A stretch of DNA of 64,000 nt from Prorocentrum cordatum. Its lineage: Eukaryota > Sar > Dinophyceae > Prorocentrales > Prorocentraceae. The DNA lies in the NCBI GenBank assembly GCA_963575745.1, contig CAUYUJ010014206.1:1-64000 (forward strand). The letters are read 5' to 3'. Shown piece by piece: positions 21,329 to 32,401 of the stretch (the stretch's first letter is position 1; every line of letters starts with the position of its first letter). A model generated the notes under the pieces. The model was not told the DNA's origin, searched no databases, and saw nothing but the letters and a program-made list of their open reading frames with translations. Both the position numbers and the translations under genes were made by a program.

Positions 21329-22765
21329 ATGGGGAAAAAGGCCGCCGACGGAAAGCCAGCCGCTGGCCGCGGCAGCGGCGCTGGCGGCCGCGGCCGCAGA
21401 GGCCGCGGCGCCGCCCCCCCGCCTCGCAGCGCCCCCTTTGCTGAGGCGCCGCCGCCGGCTGAGGGGGAGGAGGTGAAGGTAGAGCCCGCCGAGGCCTCCG
21501 AGGCGGAGGCAGCGCCGCCGCGCAAGGTCCCCAGGCTCGGCACGACCGGCCAGGCGGCTCACACTGTCGCCTCGATGGGTGGGAGCCTCGTCGTTGGCGG
21601 CGCTGAGTCGGCGGCGGAGGACGGCGAGGCCTCGTCGGGGGGGTCGCCGCAGTCCTCGCGTGGCGCAGCCAGGCAGATCCCAGCCGCGACTCAGGGCAGC
21701 TCGTGCGGGGTCACGCAGAAGATGAACAACGTTTTGATGAGCCGCATCGCGGCAGCCAAGCAGATGATGCGTGCACCGCGTGCCTGACGAGTACTCACGC
21801 CTACGGCCCCGTTGGCTTCAACATCTTCCAGCTGAACAGGAACGGCAACCCCGCGAAAAGGGCCCACACGAACCTGAACAAGTTGAACTCCCTGGTCGAC
21901 ATGGTCTTCCAGAACGGTTTCCGAGGCTTCTACCCCGGCACATTCACTGCCGCGGTCAGCGTCGTGGGCGCCACAATGAACGTTTCGGATATGTTCGGCA
22001 ACTTAGTCACGGCCTCTCCTCCTGAGACGGTTTGGGCCGTCATCCTGGGCGCGGCCAAGCTACTCGACACTAGCCCCACGCCGGAGCAGGTGGCCATGCT
22101 GAAGCGCGGGTTGATCACCTTCCCAGTGAAGTTCGTGCTGGTCAATTCAGGACCGCCAGGATGCATCCCCCCATTCTGTGGATTAGGTTTCAGGTGTAGT
22201 TGATATTGTTCATTTTTCAGACACCGAAAACGATTCATAAACACAAACACTGTATTGATGGTGCCCTGTGGTGTTTTGCTTCGTTGCAAGCGGGGGGTGG
22301 GTGGGTGGGGGGGGGGGGGTCCTTTCGCTCCTTCCAGGAATGGGCTCCTACTGGCATGCTCACAAATCCCGCGAGAAGATCACGGCTATGGGCGACGCCG
22401 TGAAGCGCACGGCCACGCAGAGGTTCTTCGACATCATGGAGAGCAAGGAAGCGATCGAGACCTCGCTCGGGCACGAAGTGGGTGCACAGAGGACGGCGAA
22501 GATGTGGGCCGAGAAGGTCGACCTCGCACCGAGCTCAGAAAATATTTCGAAGACGTACGTTGACGCCTGCTTTACCGTGGGGGCTAGGCTCATGAACAAC
22601 GACCAGACTCAGAAGATCGTGGTGGAGGCCGGCGAGCGAGGTCAGCGAGGTCAGCCTTCGCCAGCTGACTGGTCGCGGGCTCCCTGGAGGGAAGGGATTG
22701 TTAGACCTGCTGGTTGCCAAGAACGAGCTCGGGCACTGCATCATCAAGAAGATGCGTGACATGGG
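21329..22765 (+). pseudogene. Hypothetical retrogene-like locus with GA-AG intron and frameshifts
   Basis: From ATG 21329 the first 150 residues are Gly/Ala/Pro/Arg-rich with a PPRKVPR basic cluster, like a disordered nuclear protein. Near 21780 a one-base shift moves the frame to THAYGPVGFNIFQLNRNG, which continues to 22150. A 187-bp GA-AG intron (22151-22337) leads to MGSYWHAHKSREKITAMGDA. A further shift near 22670 leads to LLDLLVAKNELGHC, and the coding look ends near 22765, where the opposite strand becomes coding-like. The NELGHC motif also occurs at about 2575 in the first gene of the window. I do not recognise the family. The relict leader upstream points to origin from an mRNA. Confidence 0.5.
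22151..22337 (+). other. GA-AG intron
   Basis: Donor AATTCAG|GACCGCC and acceptor CTTCCAG|GAATGGG preserve the frame (...LVNS-G-MGSYWHAH). CAGGA is repeated at both junctions. The interior has a G-rich run near 22300-22320. Confidence 0.65.
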
Positions 22766-22769
22766 CCTC

Positions 22770-23559
22770 CACGCATCGAGGCTCCAGGGGTTGGACACGT
22801 GGATCGTCGGGCACGACGCCTACCGCGCCATGGTCGGGTACAAGGCTGGCGAGAAGCCTCATCCACTCTGCGTCGACGCTGGACAGGAGTTCTGCATCAA
22901 ACCGTGTGAAGAGCACGTGGGAATATCGATCCAAGTCGTAGGCCTTCTGGAGAAGGTCCATGGCCGATTTGAACGTCTGGGTCTGACAACAACTACCCTT
23001 GGCCGAGAAGTGGAAGGCGACCGGGGCGGTCAGTCCAGCACTCGCCATATCTGCCAAGGTTCTCTGGGTGATCCTGCCATCGGAGAGATCTGCCACTAAG
23101 GCGATATCGATGCGAGGCTCAGTGAGGGTGTCCACTATCATGGTTTTGCCGGAGTTAAAGACGTCTTCGAGATCTTCCAATGTGATGCCTTTGTCAGGCC
23201 CAACATCTTTGGATGACGCAGAGCGTATCGCCTCGGTAGACAACTAGGATACGCTTCGTATCCTGTTCACGCGAAGGACGCTTCCCCGTGCGGGAAGGTG
23301 GGCTGTGCAGCACCACCGAGACATCCCCGCTGGCGCTGCGTGCCCCTGCTGGGAATGTGGGCTGCGCAGCACCGCCGCTCCCGCGGCGCCTGGCCTCAAC
23401 TCGGCGAGGATCATCAGCATGATCGTCGTCGTCGTCGCCGCGACGATGGCGAGCGCGGCCGCGCCTGCGGCTAGGCTCGCGGCGACCACCGCTTTTACAC
23501 AGATCGACCACCTCCGCCGCTGTCAGAGGCCTGCCTCGGCGCGACACGGGGCGGGGCAT
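22770..23559 (-). pseudogene. Type II membrane protein, possibly glycosyltransferase-like
   Basis: Read from 23559 leftwards: a short basic N-terminus (MPRPVSRRGR), a one-base shift near 23485, then a 25-30 residue hydrophobic Ala-rich segment ending TTTTIMLMILAEL that looks like a signal anchor, a Pro/Gly stem, an in-frame TAG (23244-23246), and a soluble domain with YSHVLFTRFDAELL. The RFD stretch after a hydrophobic strand recalls metal-binding DxD-type segments of Golgi glycosyltransferases, but that assignment is weak. The stem holds two copies of a GGGCTGYGCAGC repeat. The C-terminus is lost where it meets the + strand locus at about 22765. The neighbour at 23590-24242 is on the same strand 30 bases upstream. 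Confidence 0.45.
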
Positions 23560-23589
23560 CGCCGGCGGCCCGAGCTGCGCCAGCTCACC

Positions 23590-24242
23590 TCAGATGCCCA
23601 GTGGCTCCAGCTGGAAATATTCGGCAACCTCGAACCACGAGTTGCACCTCTCCAGCCAGTCGTCGTCTTCATCACGCCACCACCTGCTGTGCACAGGGCG
23701 GAGGCGCATGTACTGGATGACGCGGCCCTTGCTCCGCCTGGTCGACAGGCCCGAGTTGCCAGCTCGGTCGTTCAAGAACTCCACAAGCACTCGAGATCGT
23801 TGTCGATCATGTGGGTCAGCTGCAAGTCCCGAGAAGCAACGCCCGTGCCATCCCGCCCGCTCTTCTCAGACGTCAAATGGATGTTTGCCTCAGGCATCCC
23901 CATCTCGAGCAAGCCTGCGCTCCGGATCAGCCTGGCGACCCACGCCTCTGCCCTCCCCAGGCGGGCATGGTGCGAGCGCCACGTGCCCCGCGTCGTGCGA
24001 CCGATGAAATGCATGTCCCGCAGGCCGAACTCAGCCGCAAAGAGCACAACGAACGCCCAGAAGCCCTCCTCGACAGCCGTGTGCATCTCGCTGCCTGCAA
24101 CCCGCTGATCGTCGTTCCGCTTGGACGCGACGTCGCCCACATCGATGGCCACAACAAGCGGGGTGGGCTGCGCAGCGCCACCTGGTGCTGAGGCGGGCTG
24201 CGCAGCACCGCTGAAAGCCTCACTCCGCCAATCTCGGGACAT
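23590..24242 (-). pseudogene. Hypothetical protein, one frameshift near 23785
   Basis: From ATG 24242 on the minus strand: a Pro/Ala linker built on two GGGCTGCGCAGC repeats, then VVAIDVGDVASKRNDD, a central MHFIGRTTRGTWRSHH, and an acidic stretch LTHMIDNDLECL. One base shift near 23785 leads to VEFLNDRAGNSGLSTRRSKG and a Trp-rich C-terminus (HSRWWRDEDDDWLERC). Continuity across the shift is convincing. I do not recognise the family. It may be the N-terminal part of, or co-transcribed with, the membrane protein that starts 30 bases further on. Confidence 0.5.
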
Positions 24243-24357
24243 GGTCGTGAGCGGCTGTGTGGCAGGGCCTCCGGGCTTAAGCCGAAATGGTTACGGAAGG
24301 CACTGCTTGCGGGGGCTCCGGTCCGGCCATCGAGACTAGCTCGGCATCTGTCGCACA

Positions 24358-24860
24358 TTGTTTTTGCTTTGCCCTTATTTTGCTTTGCTTTTGGTTTTGC
24401 TATGCTTTGCTTTGCGCTGCTTGTGCTTTGCTTTGCTGTTGCTGCTGTTGATTTGCCTTTGCTTTGCTGCTATGCTATGCTATGCTATGCTATGCTATGC
24501 TATGCTATGCTATGCTATGCTGCACTGTGCTATGCTGTGCTATGCTGTGTTATGCTATGTTATGCTATGCTATGCTGCGCTATGCTATGCTACGCTAGGC
24601 TGCGCTATGTTATGATAGGCTATGGTGTGTTCTGCCGTGCTGCGCTATGCTATGCTATGCTGTGCTATGCTGCGCTGTGCTATGCTATGCTGTGCTATGG
24701 TTCGCTATGCGATGCTATGCTGGGCTATGCTATGGTATGATAGTGTAAGCTAAGTTAAGCTTCAGCTACGCGAAGCTAAGATGAAGCAAAGCAAAGCTAA
24801 AGCTAAGCTAAAGCTAAGCTAAGCTAAACTAAGATGAGATACGCAAAGCTAAGGCACGGG
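24358..24860 (+). repeat. TATGC pentanucleotide repeat flanked by AGCTAA repeats
   Basis: 24470-24520 is uninterrupted CTATG/TATGC; to 24740 it is mutated with GTGCT and GCGCT variants. On the left TTTGCTTTGC units, and on the right GCAAAGCAAAGC and AGCTAAGC units, are inverse in sense, so the block can fold on itself. Confidence 0.85.
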
Positions 24861-24879
24861 GGCGCAACTGGGGGGACCG

Positions 24880-25740
24880 CGGGGCGGGGGCCGGGGGAAC
24901 CGCCCGGGGCGAGGAACACTGCCCGGCCCCTTTAGGAAAGAGAGCAAGAACCCTCTAGGCAGAGCCTAGGCAGGGAAAAAACCAGGACCCATGTTGAAAT
25001 TTGGGCGCTGCCCCTACCAAGGGGCGCAGTGCGAACGACTGGCGGCAACAATTCATCTGTCGCCCCCCGCCCGCCGAGGTCCGCGCTTTCACGGGCCCCT
25101 CCTCGGATCCGCCTGACTGGGCCCCCTCGGCGCGCCCCCGCTCGCCGCTCGCGCGGCGCGGGAACAGCCCGCCCTATTCAGCCAGGCTTTGCCCGCGCTC
25201 CTCGACGGGAAGTCGCTCGGCGCGGCGCAGCCCGAGCGACGGGGGCCCCGCTGCCAAGGCACTGTTCCGGCGCACCTCCCCCCCGCGCAGGGCCATCGCA
25301 TCGGGGCCTTCGCCCGCCCACGGCAGCGCCGCGCCGGCGGCCCGCAGCGGCGCCGTCTCTGACACTTCCGCGGCCGAGACCCTCGAGGCTGAGGCTGCTC
25401 CCGCCCTTCCGGCCTCCGCGGTAAGAGGGGGGGCCGCGGTTGCCTCGCCCCCCCCCCCCCTCCCTTCCCCCTAGCTCGGATCCACCCGCCCCGCCCAGAG
25501 ATGTCGCCCGCAGCCCCGCAGTGGACCCCAGCTTCTGCAGCCCCACCTCACCAGCGGACGAGCCAGGGGAAAGTCCCGCACCGCGCGTGACGGGCGGCAA
25601 GGGCGGCAAGGGCGCGGGCAGCCCCGCCGACTACAGCCCCCCCTCCGCCCCTCCCCGGGCGACCCCCCCCGAGGGGCAGGCCGACAACGCGGGGCGCGGG
25701 GGCAGCGGGGGCGAGCGGCGGGGCGAGCACCGTTCATGGC
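24880..25740 (+). other. GC-rich low-complexity stretch; no secure gene
   Basis: A Pro/Ala/Arg-rich frame opens at 25001 (MGAAPTKGRSANDWRQQ) and another at 25440. Both could be the disordered N-terminus of the remnant that follows, but C runs make any frame hard to trust. Confidence 0.3.
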
Positions 25741-26290
25741 GGCAGTGCGAGTCCAGCCGGAGCGAGCCCTACATCGGCAGTTGGACTGGGTGAACTGGCT
25801 GGTCCAGCTGGGCTTCGGACGAGCGGTGGTGCCGTACCCCGCGCGCGCGGGCGGCCCTTTGCGCACGCGCTCGGTCGGTCCCCTGGCCCCCCTACGCAGG
25901 CGCGCGGTCGGCCCCTTCGCAGGACCTGAACGACCCACGCACAGGCCAGTACATGTATGAGACCCCGCTGGAACAGGTTCAGCTCTCCCCCTTCCGCGAC
26001 GAAGACCATGCCGACGCTGTGGAACGCCCGCGGAAGGAGCTCGGGGACTACTTCAGCGGGATTTGGCACCAGTGTACGCACGAACGCCCCGCCAAGACTG
26101 GGCTACGTCTGCGCAGACCCCACCAAGCAGGAACCCGGGTCCTGCGAGGAGTTCCTTCGGGCGCGGCATCAGCATAACTGCCGCCCAATGGAGTTGGGCG
26201 AGGCATTGCAGCTCCAGGTCAACTGGCCGGCTGTCCGCGACAAGTTCGCCAGCCGCGATAAGGCCGCAACAGTAGGCCCCCTCCCGCACG
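25741..26290 (+). pseudogene. Coding remnant of an unrecognised protein
   Basis: The frame through 25922-26090 reads DLNDPRTGQYMYETPLEQVQ and DYFSGIWHQCTHERPAKT; the next frame continues with GYVCADPTKQEPGSCEEFL and ELGEALQLQVNWPAVRDKF. The composition is unlike the surrounding C-rich sequence and the two pieces follow each other with a one-base shift near 26100. No family is recognised. Confidence 0.4.
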
Positions 26291-26459
26291 CCACCGCTTT
26301 CACAAGGCCCCACCTGCGACAGCGGGACCTTCCCTTTCCCGGGGCGCGCTTCCGACTGTCCAGACGGAGGTGCCTGCCTTATCGTTCCGCCGTTGCCACC
26401 GTCGCCCAACGGGCGCCAGCCTCTGTGTGCCACCTAACGATGGAGTCAGGCCCAGGCGT

Positions 26460-28060
26460 CCCATGACCTCGCCTGCCTCCCAGCTGCGTCAACCCTGCGG
26501 AGGGCCCCCCGGTGGGCCACCCTGGATTCGCGCCTAATGCCGTCTCGGACGCACCCAGCTAGGGATGCTGGCTCGCCCCTGGCCCCCAGGAGACCCTTGC
26601 TCCTGGGCCCCCCCCCGTCCGTGGCCTCTCGCCCCCCGGCGCGGCGCCGCCCCCCGCGGCCCTTCCTGGGCGCCGCCCCAGGGTCTCAGGTATCCTCCTC
26701 GCCCTGGCTAGAGGGGGCCGCGCTGCTAGCTGCGCTGCTGCAGCGGCATTCCACACGCGCGCTGACTTCCCTGTTTGTCTTAGCTTTGCCCGCGCACACC
26801 TCGCGGCTGTCAGTCGCGCCCGCCCGCCTAGCTCCCGCGCTCGCGCTACCGCGACTGTCAGTCGCTTCCATCCAACGCCCTTACCCAGCATGGCGACCGC
26901 TAGTCGCTGCCCCCCCCCCCGACCGCGGCCACGCCTTGCGGCCGCCCTGGCCTTGTGCCTAATACCGCCCCTCGAGCGCACATTGGGGGTGCCCGCCCTC
27001 CCCTGGCCCCCCTGCTCGCCTTCGCTCGGGCGACTCGCGACGCTGCGCCCCTCGACGCCGGGTCGCCCCCCCCGCGCCCGCCCCCGTGCCGCAGCGGGGC
27101 CCCTCAACCCCCTCCGTCGTCTCTCGCTGCGAGACCGCCGAGCCGGCTGGGGCTTGGCTGCTGACGCCACGCGCGCCGCCTCCGCCTGCCGCGCTGCTCG
27201 TCGTCGCAGCCGCCGCGGTTCTTGCCGTGCATCTACCAGCAGCGGCGCCGCTGCCGCCGGCCCCCCCTGGGTGACGACGATGGTCGGGGTCGTCGCGGAC
27301 GGTGCTCGGCGGCGCCGCCCTTGCGCGCGAGGCCGCAGGGGGACCCCCTCGGCCCGTCACGCTCGGGTCAACGCTCTCGGTGAGTTCCATCGCTTGTGGT
27401 AGATCGGCTCGGTTTGTGGGGCGCTTCCGCACTGCGTTGGCCTGTCCCCGTCTTCCCACGCCGCCCCAGCCTTGCGCGTGAGGTCGCTGGGAACGCCCCC
27501 GACCCTGGTCGCTGGGCTGCAGGTGTCCTCTCTCCGCGGCCATCCTGGGCGCCCCTGAGGCTGGCCGGATAGCCCATTCCAGTTCGGGGTGCCCCTGGGC
27601 TCTTGGGCCTGCGACTCGCCTGAGTCTGCTGCCTCTGCCCGCTCGGGGTTGGCGGACGCTTGGCCCTCCCCCTCGTCGCCCCCCCCAGGGTCGGCTTGTG
27701 CCCCTGGCTTTGGCGCCGCCGCCTCCAGCGCAGGGCGTGACCTTTTCCGCTGGCTCGTCGCCTTCGTTGCACCCCTGTTGCCCTGGCGTTGCTTCTCTGC
27801 TGCCCCGCCGTGGTGGCGCTTCCGCCGCTGGCACGCTCCCGCTCTTGGCGATCCAGAGCCCTTCCGTTGAGCGCCTGCTTGCCTGTTCGTCGTCCTCTCC
27901 GGCTGCGTCGCGGTGGTCTTCGAGTTCGTCGGCTTCTTGTTCATCGCCATTTTGGCGCTGCGCGTCGACCTGGAGCCCTTCCTGGTCCTCCGGGTTTACT
28001 GAGCCGCAGCGTAGCCCGCTTCTGCGCGCTTGGTGCGTGATTTAGGCCGTTGCGCTGTTG
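26460..28060. other. C-rich, strand-asymmetric stretch
   Basis: The + strand is strongly C-over-G with many runs of C. The only frame with a protein-like composition is on the minus strand (27357-27950). Confidence 0.4.
27357..27950 (-). CDS. Possible basic, Gln/Lys/Arg-rich hypothetical protein
   Basis: From ATG 27950 the product starts MAMNKKPTNSKTTATQ and is rich in Lys, Arg, Gln and Gly with SQRKRSR and QRRKRHH clusters. It has no folded-domain signature. It may be only a translation of asymmetric sequence, since C-rich DNA gives long frames on both strands. Confidence 0.2.
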   Translation of the reverse strand: MAMNKKPTNSKTTATQPERTTNRQAGAQRKGSGSPRAGACQRRKRHHGGAAEKQRQGNRGATKATSQRKRSRPALEAAAPKPGAQADPGGGDEGEGQASANPERAEAADSGESQAQEPRGTPNWNGLSGQPQGRPGWPRREDTCSPATRVGGVPSDLTRKAGAAWEDGDRPTQCGSAPQTEPIYHKRWNSPRALTRA

Positions 28061-28094
28061 CTTCGTTCTGACGGCGCGGGGCTGTACCGCTTGC

Positions 28095-29106
28095 GTTCGC
28101 GACCAAAAAGTATCCCCACGGGCCCATTCAGAGGCCCTGCCCGCGAAAGCTGACGGGAAAAGGGACGAAGAGACACATCTAGGGAAACAAAGCGAGTAAT
28201 CATAATGAACCCAGAGATTTTTGGGAGCAAGGGTGTGGCGTTGGAGGGCCTCTTCGGGCCACCCTTGAGGGACACATGAAGGCGAGGGGAAGTGAGGAGG
28301 AAGAAAAGGAAGAGAGGTGGTGGGATCCAGCGAGTGTGATCCCTGGTGCTGTTATTGCTGCTGCTGCTGCTACTAGCGCTGCTAATGTCATTACTGCCTC
28401 TGCTGGTGCTGCGGTTGGTGCCCTAAAAGGCCTGTTGGGGCCATTTAGGAAAGCATCGGTCAAAAGATGGCGGGGTCCTCGATTCCGGCCCCCTCCCAGG
28501 AGCCTTTCAAATCGCCCCTTGGAGCTCTCTTGGGTTTTTTTGTGAGGGTATTTGGGCTCTCTTGGGGCTCTTTTCGGGGTCTTGGGGCTCTTTTGGGGCC
28601 GCGTTGGGGCTCGCTTGGGGTCCTCTTGGGAGCCTTGGAAGGCCTCTTGGGGCCATCTTGAAAGCCATCGATCAAAGGAGGCGATGACATCACGTTCAGT
28701 CCCCCCCCAAGAGGCCAAACTACGGGCCACAACTTCTAGTAAAACCACTGATTTTGGCGCTCAGAGGGTTGGTGGGGCAACGTTTTGCCCCGCCCCAAAC
28801 AGGCCCAAATGGGGGCAACACTTAAGTCAAACCAATGATTTGGGCACCCAGACGGCTGGTCGCCCAACGTTCAGTCCCCCCCCCAAAGAAGCCAAACTGG
28901 ATTCAAAACGTGTGTAAAACCAGTGATTTGGGTTTCCTCGCCGAGGCCCTTTTGGACGCCATGACACCTCGCTGGGCCCCGAAAAGAAATCCATGGGAAG
29001 GGTAAGGGGAGGGGTAAACCCGTCCCCGTAGGAGAACAGGTTTTTCTTTGAAGAGGGAAGAGGAATCTCGTCAGACCACCTGCGCCCAGAGGGCTGGTGG
29101 GATTCA
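28095..29106 (+). mobile_element. Divergent full-length copy of the CCCACCAGCCC-terminus element
   Basis: The left end (GTATCCCCACGGGCCCATTC at 28109) is diverged. The right end is well conserved: TTCCTCGCCGAGGC near 28936, GGGGTAAACCC near 29011, and GCGCCCAGAGGGCTGGTGGG at 29083-29102. CTTGGGGCTCTTTT repeats fill 28555-28660. It abuts the first satellite unit. Confidence 0.65.
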
Positions 29107-30041
29107 CACACGCGCGGAGATTTAGCTCAGCGACGCCCCTAGCAGCATTGACCAGGCGAGGCTTTCGCACTGACTCCAAGCTTCCGGGAGGGCTTTCCCT
29201 CACAGCTGCTAATCGAATGCCCCGGTATTCTTGTCGCCCTGCGAATGGCCCTCTGGTTCCCCATGAATGGCCCGCTGATGCTCCGCTACTGGCCCACTTA
29301 TGGCCCCACTGATGGCCCTGCTAGTGGCCCACTAGTGAATCTGGCCCACTAAAGGCCCACGAATGAAATTGACCATTGATGAGCCAGTAAGGGCCCACGA
29401 ATGACGTGCTAGTGACCTTGGACACACAAAGGGCCCAGTAATGATATTGGAACGGCTTCGCTTCTTACCCTTTTTTTGAGTTTGCGCGATTGCAGAGATC
29501 ACTCGTGCCCAATTCGGAGGTCATCAGCGTGCCATTGAACAGGTCCAGAGTTACTGTGAGGCAGGGCCCTTCACGACAAGCTCAACTGGTGAAGGCCGAG
29601 CGGCTTTGCTGCGACCTCGATGAATGGGACAGTCTAAATAATTACTGCCCGTGCGCTAATTGGATACGGTACCCAACTGCCTGCGGCAAACGCTGGCGCC
29701 GTTCCAGTTCAGCATCGAATTCCATGCGGGATGATTTTGTCGAGGTCTCCCGAATGATTTCAGTGTTTCCCTGGAAGCAGTGCTTCGATGTTATGGCGGG
29801 GCATGGCCGTAACGTGTTATGGTCGTTGCGTCGCCAAATGTGGGTTTCGTTGGGGCCTGCCGGGGCCTTCTCGAGGATCTCTTGGGGACATCTTGGGCCC
29901 CTTGGGGACTTCGGCAGTCTCTGGCCTGGCTGGGGGCATCTGACAGCCGTCTTGAGGTGTTTTCGGGCCGTCCTGGGGCCGATCAGGGCGCCGGGAAGGA
30001 AACGGAACGGGGACGGATTCTCTACCCGGCCCCGCGCTCTG

Positions 30042-30100
30042 GGAGGAGGAGGAGGAGGAGGAGGAGGAGGAGGAGGAAGAGGAGGAGGAGGAGGAGGATG
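30042..30100 (+). repeat. GGA microsatellite in an old satellite unit
   Basis: About 18 GGA/AGG units, absent from the younger units. Confidence 0.85.
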
Positions 30101-32401
30101 AGGGGCGGGCCGGCCTTCGAACCATCTGCCTATAGGACCACCCTTCGGCTGCCGCCATTGCGCTGATGCTCGCACTGCCCAGGCGAGGCTGTTGCCATGG
30201 AGTCTAAGCTGCACTGGTGAAGGCTGCCATTTTACATGACAGCCGTCGGGTACTCGAACACACTTCAGCGTGAGGTCGGCACGGTGGTGCATATGCGTTC
30301 CGACCTCAGAGCTCGTAGACGTGATGTGCAAACAGTCGAGGGTTGGAGGAGCTGTCAAGAGGTCCGAAGTGATGAGTTTGAAGTATACTCGTAAAGGCTG
30401 AGCCCGCTGGCATTGATTTCGCGGTTTGATTTTGATCGAGCCCAGAGGGTTTAGTGTTCGGCAAGTTCCATCGGCCAACTAATTGGTTTGACCGTCAATG
30501 TGTGGTGTAGTGGCAGTGCGCTCGAAGCTTGCGGCCATTGCCGAATCTCGAGGTGATGACTGACAAAAACAAGTTTTTATTCGTCAGTCGGCGCTGGTTT
30601 GAATTTTTCGATCCTGATCAAGCCAGGCCGTGAATCCACTTGTGATGTTGTATGTTGGCAGGCATGCGTGTAACCTTGCAGAAAGGTGAGAATATGCTTG
30701 CACAATACCAAGTTGGGAAGCTGGCTGATCGTAGTATCTATCTCGGCCTCGTGCGCTGTAGAGCCACCGCCACTGTTCGAACGCTATAAATCGCAATTGC
30801 GCCGATGTTGGGCTCTGTGGCGCCCCTGACTGCATCACTGACCGTGCGAGGTTTTCTTTGCACTGAGTTGCAGCTTCACTGGTGAAGTCCAAGCTCGAGG
30901 TGACGACTCACAACAGCAAGCTTTTATCAGCCAGTCGGCGCTGATCTCAGTCTCTCGATCTTGATCGAGCCAAGCCGCGAGTCCAAGTTTGAGTATGTAT
31001 CTCGTCAACCATTTGCGTAAGGTATTCACAATACCAGGATGCGTAAGTGCAGTCTTATTCTTGACAGCTTGACCCTCGTACTGGCAGCTCCGTGTCGTAC
31101 ACTGTCGAGCCATGGTGACTGTCAGCTCGAACTCCAACACCTCAATTTCGCGGATGCTCGGGTCTGCGGTGCCCACCAGCTGCGGTATTGACCAGGCGAG
31201 GTGGTTGACAAGGAGTCCCGGCTCCATTGGTGAAGGCCTAGCGTTTTGGCTGTTATCTCGTCGATGGGCCGGAGCATTTGTCAGGTATGGTATCCAGCTG
31301 CCCGCAGCAGACCCTGACACGGTTGCGTGCAAGATGTTTTTCTCGAGCTCGCCCGGCGCGGCCGAACAATCCTCACGTTCTCCACGCTGCAGGGCGGCGT
31401 GGCCGTAATGCTGCGTGGTTGCTGCGTTGCTTCCTGTGGGCTGCGTTGGGGCCAGACGCTGGGGGCTGGGGACATCGTGGGGCCCCGGAGGGGTTTTCAG
31501 CGGTCGTGGGCCTGTCGCGTGGCATGCTGCAGCCGTCTTGGGGTGGCCTCGGGCCATCCTGGGGCCGAGGCGATCGCTGGGAAGGGAGTGGTAGGAGGGC
31601 GGTTTCTCGACACGTCTCTGCGGTCTGCGACGAGGAGCGGGGAGCGGGCGCCTTGGGAAGCCTACAGGAATCTCTGTCAGGGAGCCAGCAGGTATTCGAA
31701 CACACGTCAACGTGCGGTCGGCGCGGTGGTGCATACACGTTCCGACCTCAGAAGTCGTAGACGTGATGTGCGAACAGTTCAAATCGGGAGGCGCTGCAAA
31801 TGGCCCGAAGTGGTGAACGTTGATCAAACTCGTGAAGGCTGAGCCGGCCGGCATCGATTTCAAACATGCTGAAATTGATCGAGCCCAAAGGGTCCAGGTT
31901 TGGCAAGTTCTGTCAGCCAGCAAATTATCTTGACCGTCAACGTGTTCTGTGTAGTGGTAGCGCGCTCGATTTTTGCCACACTGCCAGATCTCGATGTGAC
32001 GACTTCCAATAGCAAGCTTTGATGAGCTAATCGGCGCTGAATTCAGTCTCTTGATACCGATCGAGCCCGGTCATGAATCCACCTGTGATGTCGTGTGCTG
32101 TCAAGCATGCGTGTAATATCGCCTGGATACAAGGATACGTTTGAGCATTCCCACCTTGGACATCTGCGTAGTATTCAGTTCCCTCTCGTGTGCTGTACAG
32201 TCATTGCTGTTTTCAGTTATGGTGGCAGTACCAACCCGTGGTGCGGCGATGCTCGCTTGCATTGACGAGGCGAGGTTGTTGCCAGTGAATCTCGCTTCAC
32301 TGGTGAATACCGAACGACCGGGCTGTGATCACAACGATGGGAGCAGTCTAATTTCTGCCCGCGCATTTTTGCTCAAGCGGGACGGTTCCATCGAGATCTC
32401 C

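Noticed and set aside
26537-27402. Pro/Arg/Ala-rich frames on the + strand
   Set aside because: C-rich strand asymmetry gives stop-free frames; no domain or conserved start is visible.
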